Assembly (NCBI GenBank): GCA_017478685.1
Contig: JAFVDC010000029.1
Span: 1-5,776, forward strand
DNA: 5,776 nt
DNA from: Bacteroidales bacterium
GTDB taxonomy: Bacteria > Bacteroidota > Bacteroidia > Bacteroidales > UBA932
Direction of reading: 5' to 3'
This document shows, in pieces, positions 1-5,776 of this stretch. The position numbers and the translations under genes were made by a program. Each line of letters starts with the position of its first letter. Within the stretch, counting starts at the first letter, position 1. The notes beneath the pieces are model-generated. The model did not search any database and was not told the origin of the DNA. It saw nothing but the letters and a program-made list of their open reading frames with translations.

Positions 1-1247
1 CCCATGAGGCCGCCCTTGACGGAAGACTCCCACAGGACATTCTCCCGGACTCCCTTGTTGGAAGCCACAAATTCGGAGTGCAGGTGTGCGCAAAGTTCTT
101 CCAGCGCAGCCACGCGCTCTGACTTGACTTTTTCCGGCACCTGGTCCTTCCACTCCGCGGCCCTTGTGCCGGGACGCCTGGAGTAGGGGAATACGTGGAT
201 GAACGCCGGCTTTATGCACTCGGAAAGGAATCTGTAGGTCTCCTGGAACAACTCTTCCGTCTCTCCGGGAAGGCCCACAATGACATCAATTCCGAAAAAC
301 ACTTTTGGCTGCCCCGGACGTTCCATCGCACTGCGAATGTAGTCTATGCGGGAAGCGAACAGGGCGGTGTCGTAGCGGCGTCCCACGCGCTTTAAGAGGG
401 TGTCTGAGCCGCTTTGAAGCGGTATATGGAAATGCGGCTGGAACTTGGTCCCTGACGCAATCCAGTCCACAATCTCCGGCGTAATGAGGTTGGGCTCTAT
501 AGATGAAATCCGGTAGCGCTCAATCCCTTCCACTTCATTCAAGGCCTTCAGAAGATCCAGGAAACTCTCCCCGGTGGTCCGGCCGAAGTCTCCGGTATTG
601 ACACCCGTCAGAACCACTTCTTTCACACCTTCCGCGGCAATTTCCCGCGCCATCTTCACGCATTCGCAGATAGGGATATTCCGGCTTCGGCCCCTTGCAA
701 ACGGCACTGTGCAGTATGCGCAGAAATTGTCGCAGCCGTCCTGCACCTTCAGGAAACTCCTGGTTCGCTCACCGGTGGAATAGGCTCCGAATGTATTCAT
801 TCTGGAGGAGGCACTGTCTCCTGAACCCCTGGCCACCCTCGGCCGGGTAAGAGGGAGGGGCCCAAAGCTGCGCGAAGCGCTGCGCATGGGAGGGGTCGGC
901 GTAGCCGACGGTTCAGGGGACAGTGCCTCCTCCAGAATCATCTTCTTTTCATTGGCACCGTATACCCGGGACACACCATCTATGGCCAGAATAGCCTCAC
1001 GGCGGAGTTCGGCGTAGCAACCGGTTACAAGGATGCGGGCATTAGGAGCGGTCTTGTGGGCGCGGCGGATGAAGTTGCGGGACTTTTTCTCTGCGGTTTC
1101 GGTGACGGCGCAGGTGTTGATGAGGTAGGCATCGGCCTCCTCATTCCACCCCACCACCTCCCACCCGGCGGCCTTGAAAGCGCGCTCGTAGGTGGAAGTT
1201 TCGGCGTAGTTCAGTTTGCAGCCAAGAGTTGTGAACGCTATCTTCAT
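1..1247 (-). CDS. mtaB: tRNA N6-threonylcarbamoyladenosine (t6A37) methylthiotransferase, MtaB-like radical SAM enzyme; 3' end beyond the left edge
   Basis: Predicted cytosolic iron-sulfur enzyme that methylthiolates C2 of t6A at tRNA position 37, giving ms2t6A in ANN-decoding tRNAs. I translated 415 codons from ATG 1247-1245 to the left edge with no stop. The N-terminal methylthiotransferase domain (about residues 1-100) has its three cluster cysteines: C10 in LGCKLN, C46 in NTCAVTE and C77 in VTGCYA. The radical SAM domain follows, with CxxxCxxC at C172, C176 and C179 (GCDNFCAYC), then GVNTGDFG, SSIEPN, HIPLQSGSD (272-280) and DVIVGLPGET (320-329). These match the MtaB branch better than MiaB or RimO, from memory of Bacteroides homologues. 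The C-terminal TRAM-like end, probably a few tens of residues, lies off the window. The start overlaps the upstream stop as ATGA, and no Shine-Dalgarno is visible (the upstream stretch is pyrimidine-rich), so reinitiation coupling is likely. The oddity is an in-frame palindromic element covering residues 104-150, in the interdomain linker, which is about 20 residues longer than in Bacteroides. Confidence 0.93.
   Translation of the reverse strand, partial: MKIAFTTLGCKLNYAETSTYERAFKAAGWEVVGWNEEADAYLINTCAVTETAEKKSRNFIRRAHKTAPNARILVTGCYAELRREAILAIDGVSRVYGANEKKMILEEALSPEPSATPTPPMRSASRSFGPLPLTRPRVARGSGDSASSRMNTFGAYSTGERTRSFLKVQDGCDNFCAYCTVPFARGRSRNIPICECVKMAREIAAEGVKEVVLTGVNTGDFGRTTGESFLDLLKALNEVEGIERYRISSIEPNLITPEIVDWIASGTKFQPHFHIPLQSGSDTLLKRVGRRYDTALFASRIDYIRSAMERPGQPKVFFGIDVIVGLPGETEELFQETYRFLSECIKPAFIHVFPYSRRPGTRAAEWKDQVPEKVKSERVAALEELCAHLHSEFVASNKGVRENVLWESSVKGGLM
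799..938. repeat. 140-bp palindromic repeat-like element embedded in frame in the mtaB-like gene
   Basis: The left arm (799-827) and right arm (910-938) are 29-bp inverted repeats matching at 28 positions. The single difference, T819 opposite G918, would be a G-U wobble in plus-strand RNA and an A-C mismatch in the gene's mRNA. The 82-bp core (828-909) is GC-rich and carries smaller hairpins, so the unit could fold as a branched stem. On the coding strand it is read as residues 104-150 of the methylthiotransferase, starting ILEEALSPEP and ending GSGDSASSRM, with a Pro/Arg/Ser-rich middle. The plus strand in the mirror frame is also open and gives the same end peptides. No target-site duplication is evident, and 140 is not a multiple of three, so the true boundaries may differ by a few bases. 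Part of the arms could be original host sequence. It encodes no transposase, so it would be a non-autonomous REP- or MITE-like repeat or an analogue of Rickettsia palindromic elements. I see no second copy in this window. The inverted repeat is certain; its being a dispersed element is inference. Confidence 0.75.
831..909. repeat. Internal hairpins in the core of the palindromic element
   Basis: Several short stems lie between the long arms. Positions 895-900 pair with 904-909, a perfect 6-bp stem (GTCGGC/GCCGAC) with a 3-nt loop, directly next to the right arm. Positions 870-873 pair with 877-880 (GCGC/GCGC, loop GAA); alternatively 869-873 pair with 882-886. On the left side, 831-834 can pair with 841-844 (GGCC/GGCC), or 836-840 with 851-855 (CCCTC/GAGGG). 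These alternatives exclude each other, so the exact fold is uncertain. The motif GGGAGGGG occurs twice in the core, at 853-860 and 888-895. The clustering of stems inside a long inverted repeat suggests a structured nucleic-acid element, not ordinary coding sequence. Confidence 0.55.
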
Positions 1248-1954
1248 ACGGCTTGGAAAAGGAAAACGCAAGGACGCTTGCCGATTGAAAATTCCCGGAG
1301 CTTTTTCCACTGCCCCACGGTTTGGGTGCGGATAAACTGGTCCGGGCAGGTGAGATTTGCGGCAACGCAAACCTTTGTGGAATCACGGAGTACCCCCAGC
1401 ATGTCCTTGAACAGGGAGTCGTTGCGGTATGGAGTCTCAATGAGGATCTGAGTCTGGTGGAAAGACCTCTTTTCCAATTGCTTCAAGGCCTCCTTCCTTT
1501 CGTCGGGCTTGGCAGGGATGTAGCCTGCGAAGGCAAAGCTCTGGCCATCCAGGCCGGATGACATTAGCGCCATCATAAGTGATGACGGCCCCACAAAAGG
1601 CACAACCTCAATCCCTTGTGTGTGGCACAGCGCCACAAGCCTGGCACCGGGATCCGCCACGGCGGGAAGGCCGGCTTCTGAGATAAGGCCCACCGGAGCA
1701 CCGTCCTCAAAAAGGGAAAGCAGGGCTTCTACTTCGGCGGGTTTTGTGTGCTCGTTGAGCGTGTGGAACTCAAGCTGGTCTATATGGCCCTTGAGACCCG
1801 CGGCCGAAAGAAAACGGCGGGCGGTGCGGACTTCTTCCACAACATATTTATGGATACCCGGCAGCGCCTGCAGAAGAGACGCCGGAAGGACATCCGACGG
1901 AGCCCCGTCTCCAAGAGGGGAAGGTATGAGGTATAATTTACTGTTGTACTTCAT
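1244..1954 (-). CDS. SAM-dependent methyltransferase of the RsmI / tetrapyrrole-methylase family (short Bacteroidota form)
   Basis: A 236-residue cytosolic protein of the TP_methylase fold, the family of RsmI, which 2'-O-methylates C1402 of 16S rRNA. Visible family motifs are LYLIPSPLGD (7-16, the N-terminal loop), EEVRTARRFL (40-49, at the place of the RsmI EDTR motif), SEAGLPAVADPG (92-103, the counterpart of SDAGTPGISDPG), VVPFVGPSS (118-126) followed by SSGL (132-135), and IETPYRND (172-179). It is shorter than canonical RsmI (about 280 residues) and several motif residues differ, so it is probably the short paralogue common in Bacteroidota. Its substrate is not evident, so I give no symbol. 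I chose ATG 1954-1952, which overlaps the TamB-like gene by 17 bp. An in-frame TTG at 1960 would add two residues. No strong Shine-Dalgarno precedes it, only A-rich sequence and a distant GGAAAG. Its TGA overlaps the mtaB-like ATG, which implies co-translation. Confidence 0.88.
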   Translation of the reverse strand: MKYNSKLYLIPSPLGDGAPSDVLPASLLQALPGIHKYVVEEVRTARRFLSAAGLKGHIDQLEFHTLNEHTKPAEVEALLSLFEDGAPVGLISEAGLPAVADPGARLVALCHTQGIEVVPFVGPSSLMMALMSSGLDGQSFAFAGYIPAKPDERKEALKQLEKRSFHQTQILIETPYRNDSLFKDMLGVLRDSTKVCVAANLTCPDQFIRTQTVGQWKKLREFSIGKRPCVFLFQAV

Positions 1955-4900
1955 TTTCAATTGCTTTTGACTTTCCGGTAGAGTCTATCTGCAGCATGCT
2001 CTGTGTTACCTGGCCGTCAATGAGACGCCTTGCCGCGCGTTCCTCGCGCTCCTGCCTTGACATGAAAATCTCGCCGAACAACTGGGGGAACGAGTAGAAT
2101 TCCTTCTGGTAGGCTATACCCACGCCGTTTCTCTGGCTGTTGTCAAGGTAAGAAGAGAATTGGTCGGCCGAATGTGAGAAGATGGTTGTGCGGAGATTGC
2201 CGTTTTTGGTAACCTTTATTTCGACGTCCACGTCTCCGGTTATCTCGCTGGTGGTGCTCCCGATCATCCGCTTGTTGCCCACGGCACCGTTCACTATTAC
2301 GCGGTTGTTGAACAGCTGGGTGCTCACGGCAACGTCAAACATGTTTCGGCCTTCCTGGGCCTTGTAGTTGAGACCAAGGTCCAGAGGGATGTTAAGTTTC
2401 TCGAAGATGTTGTTGATCTGGCCGCTCATGATACTGGACACGTTGGAGAACAGCATGTCGGAGCCCGTGGAGGTGATTCCGCTGTCTTCGTCCGGAAGGA
2501 AGCTGCCTGCAATGAGAAGGTAGATGAACTGCTTCTGGATCTTGTCTTCCGTGCTCAGGGCGCTTTCCAGCGCTATCTGGCTGGAGGGGTTGAGGTCCGG
2601 GACGTCAATGGAGAACTGGACTTCCGGGTTGGAGAGCTTTCCGCTTATGTCAATTCCGCAGTTTACTGTGCGGCGGCCGCTTCCGGAAGAGGATTCAGCG
2701 GAGTCGGAGGTTATGAGGTTGTCCAGGCTGGCCTTAGTGATGTAGAGGCCCTTGACATTGAGGTCGGTCTCGTTCACGGGGCCGTTGAACCTTACGGAAC
2801 TGCCGTCCTGGATGGTGAAGTCGCGGCTCACGAGGTTCATTGCGCTGAACCTGAAGCTGCCCTCCTGGAGGGTGTAGTCTCCGCTTAGGCCGAAACTGTT
2901 CTGGGCGGTCTCGAGGTTTATGCCGATGGTGCCGCTGCCCCTGGCGTTGAGGGTGTTTTCCCCAAGGTCTATGAAGACGGTGGCATCCGGGGTGGCCCTT
3001 GCCGTGAGATTGATGATGAGGTTGGTGGACTGGGCCTGCTGCTGCGTATTGGAGGCCATCATGAGCTCATAGGGGTCCTGCTGGAGCTCGCTGACGGGCT
3101 CCGTGAACACCAGCATCTTTCGCTGGACTTCTCCGCTGGCGCCCCCGATGGGTAGGTGAAGTTCTCCGGGACCGCTTGTGGCGGCGTTGATGTCCACCAC
3201 AATCCGGCTCAGGGGGCCTTTTACCGTAAGGCCGCCGGAAACCGGCACGGTGCCGTATAGCGTGGAGTTCTCTCCGCGCTTCAGATCCAGCGCCTTGATC
3301 TTGTCCAGGCTTATCTTGAGGTCCGTTCCAAGCTCCTTGAACCCGTTGAGGAGGATGTCTCCCTTTACCGTACCCTTGCCGCCGGCGTTGTCCCTAAGCC
3401 GAAGTTCCCGGAACGACAGGGCGTCCTGCGTGACGGCAAGCTCTCCCTCAACATCGTATAAGGCACGCGTGAAATCAAGGGCGATATGGCCTTCCGTCAG
3501 TTTAAGGTCACGGCTGCCGATACTTAACTTGGACACGGGACCGCTTACATTCACGGCACCGTCCAGGCGGCCGTCAAAGGTGGAGAACACCGTTGACAGG
3601 ATAGGGGAGATGCTGGCAAGGTTGAACTTGTTGAATAGGGCTTCGGCAAAAATCTTCTGGCCATCAGGCATGAAATAGCCGTTTATGTCAATGGGTTTCT
3701 GGCCGTCCAGGGTGGTCTGGGCCTTGATGTTGAAGCGCTTGGAGGGCTCGTCCCAGTTAATGTTCAGGGCAAGGGTTCCCATGCGCTGGCCGGACACCCG
3801 CGTGGAGTCGCAGACTATGGATGCCTCGATTCCGGGGATGGGATTGCCGGGAGAAATGACCACGGCGTTGCCGCTGGCGTAGCCTTCTATGGGAAGGAGA
3901 TTCCCTATGAAGCCGCTTACAATCCCGACGTCGAATTTTTCCATCCTCACCCTGAGGGTATCGGCCGAATTTGAGGAGTACCCGCCGGCAATGTCCAGAA
4001 GCTCGTCGTCGTGGCGGGCCGTAAGGTGGTCTATGCTTACGTTTCCGCCCCGGTAGAGGATGTCTCCGGACGAAATTCCCCATCCGGCGCCCTTGTAGTA
4101 GAAGTTGGACGGCAGGGCGCGTGCAAGCACCGCGAGGGAATTGTCGGAATCGCGGCTCAGTTCTGCGCTAAGGTAGAGTTCGGCCTTGCTGTTGTCGGAT
4201 TCGGAGTTGTCAAAGCTGTAGCCAAGGCCAAGGTGGTTGTCGTTGGCAAACAGCGACAGCCTGCTTCCAAGGAGCCTGACATCCCGGGAAAGCTGGATCA
4301 TGGAGCTTGAGAGGTCCGCTTTCAGGACGTCGGAGGCGTTGCTGACGGCAAGGTCCAGGTTGCAGATGAATTTCTCTCCAAGGGCAATGCGGTCACTGCC
4401 AATTCGGCCTGTAAGGATGCCGTCACGGTTTATTGCAAGGCTTATTTCCGTGGGGTTGGCAACATAGGTTCCGGGAGCAAGGAAGTCCAGGAGGTCGTGG
4501 GCGCCCTTCACCTTGAGGTTGAGGCTGTATGTGGAGCCGTCCCAGGCCGGGGCCGATTCCGTGGAAAGGGCGCTGGCCTCGCGGTCCAGCGTGAGGCTCT
4601 TGAGGTGATTCACGAAGTCGAAGGGGGCCTTGTCGCCGTAGTAGGTGCCCTCCAAGAACTTGGACTGGATGTTTATCCTGTGGACGTTGTCATTTGCGTG
4701 GGCCTTTGCCGTAAGGTCCCCAAGGTAATGCACTCCCGTGGCGCTTTCAAGGGTGATTCCTGACACCAGGACATCTCCAAGGACATCGTGGCTTTCCGTC
4801 ACAAGGAAGTTGGACGACGCCTGCAGTGATATCTTGGAGTTGGGCCTCTTGTCTATCTTCAGCGCGTGGAGGTCTGCGTAGCCAAGAGAGGCGTAGAAGC

Positions 4901-5776
4901 GGTACACCTTGTTCCGGGTTCTTCTGGAGAGGTTGAACTTTCCCTGGAAGAGGAAACTCAGGTTGGGGTCGGCGGCTATGATTCGGCCATCGAAGGCGTC
5001 TTCGGCATAGTTTCCAACCGCGGAAATGTTGGTGTAGTCGTAGCCAAGGGCGTTCAGGCGGTCTATCTTCAGGGAGTCTATCCTTACGCTGAGGCCTCCG
5101 TTTTTGGGGATTGTGGCCGAAAGACCCGTGCCGAGGGTTACCGGCCCTATTGCATCTATCCCGGCAATCTCTCCAACGTTGAGATCCTGCGTGCGGAGAC
5201 CGCCGTCAATGATGATGGGCCGTTTGAGGTCTACGGTGTTGCGGACGGTGATATCGGCCTTGGCAAGCCCCAGCCTTGAAGAGAGGGTGCCGTTTACCCC
5301 CAGCCTGTTGATGGGGCCCTTGGCGGTTCCGCGGAAGGCGAAGCTTTCCCCGGGGGCAAAGCTGTCAAGGCCAAGCTTGACATCCGGGGCCCAGCTGTGC
5401 AGGAAGCCCTCCAGGCCATTCAGGGTGAACTTTGAATCACTTAGTTTTATGTCCAGCGCAAGGTTCTGGATGTCGGTGGCGTTCATGACGCGGCCGCTTA
5501 CCTTGGCGGAGAAGTTGTGGTCTGCGTCGGAGGCCTCAATGTCCTTGAGACTTATGTCATTGACATATCCGCTTACCTTTCCGCTCACGTATCCGCGGAA
5601 ATCCATGTACTCTTCCAGCGGGCCGAAGAACGACACCGTTTTCATGGATACAAGGGTGCCGGGCTTTACGGTGCCGCTGATGCGGATACGCTCCACAAAG
5701 TCCGAATAATCCTTCAGGGAACCCTCCAACTCAAGCCTTTCAAGGTGGACGTCCGAGTACTCTTCACGGAGGTCAA
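1938..5776 (-). CDS. tamB: TamB-family (DUF490/AsmA-like) translocation and assembly module protein; 5' end beyond the right edge
   Basis: A very large envelope protein. TamB proteins are anchored in the inner membrane, span the periplasm as a long beta-groove, and work with an Omp85 protein in outer-membrane protein assembly or phospholipid transport. The frame is open to the right edge and ends in TAA at 1940-1938, giving 1278 visible residues. The apparent start at 5729 is an internal TTG, and the frame continues upstream, so the N-terminal membrane anchor is missing. Most of the protein is repetitive beta-strand-rich sequence with recurring G-x-L and D-I-x-G patterns. The conserved C-terminal TamB domain begins near visible residue 860-920. 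It includes LIINLTARATPDATVFIDLG (about 919), GLSGDYTLQEGSFRF (about 960), a hydrophobic KIQKQFIYLLIAGSF (about 1077-1091), SGQINNIFEKLNIPLDLGLN (about 1114) and a terminal strand around YQKEFYSFPQLFGEIF. A charged 41-residue tail (1238-1278) follows. The 3' end overlaps the downstream methyltransferase by 17 bp, so the two are probably co-transcribed. The family call is firm; the exact cargo is unknown. Confidence 0.93.
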   Translation of the reverse strand, partial: DLREEYSDVHLERLELEGSLKDYSDFVERIRISGTVKPGTLVSMKTVSFFGPLEEYMDFRGYVSGKVSGYVNDISLKDIEASDADHNFSAKVSGRVMNATDIQNLALDIKLSDSKFTLNGLEGFLHSWAPDVKLGLDSFAPGESFAFRGTAKGPINRLGVNGTLSSRLGLAKADITVRNTVDLKRPIIIDGGLRTQDLNVGEIAGIDAIGPVTLGTGLSATIPKNGGLSVRIDSLKIDRLNALGYDYTNISAVGNYAEDAFDGRIIAADPNLSFLFQGKFNLSRRTRNKVYRFYASLGYADLHALKIDKRPNSKISLQASSNFLVTESHDVLGDVLVSGITLESATGVHYLGDLTAKAHANDNVHRINIQSKFLEGTYYGDKAPFDFVNHLKSLTLDREASALSTESAPAWDGSTYSLNLKVKGAHDLLDFLAPGTYVANPTEISLAINRDGILTGRIGSDRIALGEKFICNLDLAVSNASDVLKADLSSSMIQLSRDVRLLGSRLSLFANDNHLGLGYSFDNSESDNSKAELYLSAELSRDSDNSLAVLARALPSNFYYKGAGWGISSGDILYRGGNVSIDHLTARHDDELLDIAGGYSSNSADTLRVRMEKFDVGIVSGFIGNLLPIEGYASGNAVVISPGNPIPGIEASIVCDSTRVSGQRMGTLALNINWDEPSKRFNIKAQTTLDGQKPIDINGYFMPDGQKIFAEALFNKFNLASISPILSTVFSTFDGRLDGAVNVSGPVSKLSIGSRDLKLTEGHIALDFTRALYDVEGELAVTQDALSFRELRLRDNAGGKGTVKGDILLNGFKELGTDLKISLDKIKALDLKRGENSTLYGTVPVSGGLTVKGPLSRIVVDINAATSGPGELHLPIGGASGEVQRKMLVFTEPVSELQQDPYELMMASNTQQQAQSTNLIINLTARATPDATVFIDLGENTLNARGSGTIGINLETAQNSFGLSGDYTLQEGSFRFSAMNLVSRDFTIQDGSSVRFNGPVNETDLNVKGLYITKASLDNLITSDSAESSSGSGRRTVNCGIDISGKLSNPEVQFSIDVPDLNPSSQIALESALSTEDKIQKQFIYLLIAGSFLPDEDSGITSTGSDMLFSNVSSIMSGQINNIFEKLNIPLDLGLNYKAQEGRNMFDVAVSTQLFNNRVIVNGAVGNKRMIGSTTSEITGDVDVEIKVTKNGNLRTTIFSHSADQFSSYLDNSQRNGVGIAYQKEFYSFPQLFGEIFMSRQEREERAARRLIDGQVTQSMLQIDSTGKSKAIENEVQQ

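Noticed and set aside
799..938. The inverted repeat as a Rho-independent terminator or attenuator
   Set aside because: It lies in mid-gene, the arms are separated by 82 nt, and no T-run follows either arm on either strand.
799..938. The inverted repeat as a frameshift or gene disruption (pseudogene)
   Set aside because: Codon-by-codon translation runs through the element without a stop or frame change, and conserved motifs continue in the same frame on both sides.
799..938. CRISPR repeat or insertion sequence
   Set aside because: There is only one pair of inverted arms, no regular direct repeats with spacers, no transposase and no clear target-site duplication.
1141..1440. A 99-codon minus-strand ORF across the same junction
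   Set aside because: It is in a different frame from the methyltransferase and mtaB genes, whose cysteine and SAM-binding motifs fix the true frames; no motif is seen in it.
1056..1451. A 131-codon plus-strand ORF spanning the methyltransferase-mtaB junction
   Set aside because: It is antisense to two well-supported genes that meet at an ATGA overlap, and its translation contains no recognisable domain.
3178..3678. A 166-codon plus-strand ORF
   Set aside because: It is antisense to the TamB-like gene, with shadow-like Ser/Arg/Pro/Leu composition and no motif or family resemblance.
5104..5709. A 201-codon plus-strand ORF antisense to the TamB-like gene
   Set aside because: It lies wholly inside the strongly supported TamB frame. 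Its translation is low-complexity, rich in Ser, Arg, Pro and Leu, with no recognisable motif, which is typical of antisense shadows in GC-rich genes.
5727..5729. Start of the TamB-like gene at this TTG
   Set aside because: The reading frame stays open through the remaining 15 codons to the window edge, and no N-terminal membrane anchor has been seen, so this is an internal leucine codon.

Overview
The window reads as part of a chromosome from a bacterium of the phylum Bacteroidota, probably an uncultured or gut-type Bacteroidales with moderately high GC. Three things suggest this. The MtaB-like protein closely resembles what I recall of Bacteroides homologues. The neighbouring methyltransferase is the short form of the RsmI family. 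The gene starts lack Shine-Dalgarno sequences, as is usual in this phylum. No database search was possible, so the placement is inference.

All supported genes lie on the minus strand and are packed without gaps, so read in their own direction they run from right to left. First comes a large TamB/AsmA-like envelope protein (1938-5776, N-terminus beyond the right edge). Next is a short RsmI-family SAM-dependent methyltransferase (1244-1954), whose start overlaps the end of the TamB gene by 17 bp. Last is an MtaB-type tRNA methylthiotransferase (1-1247, C-terminus beyond the left edge), whose ATG overlaps the methyltransferase stop as ATGA. There is no intergenic space, promoter or terminator in the window. 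The three genes look like one polycistronic unit joining an outer-membrane biogenesis factor to two predicted modification enzymes, one for tRNA and one probably for RNA. Their co-expression need not imply a shared pathway.

The most unusual feature is a 140-bp repeat-like element at 799-938, inside the methylthiotransferase gene. It has 29-bp inverted arms (28 of 29 matching) around an 82-bp, GC-rich, hairpin-rich core. It does not break the reading frame. It is read through as about 46 residues rich in Pro, Ser, Arg and Ala, in the linker between the N-terminal methylthiotransferase domain and the radical-SAM domain. Its main frame is open on both strands, and the arms encode the same end peptides in either orientation. 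This resembles the principle of the Rickettsia palindromic elements, which insert in frame into protein genes. I do not recognise this family, and a single copy cannot prove mobility.

The plus-strand ORFs are antisense shadows of these three genes.
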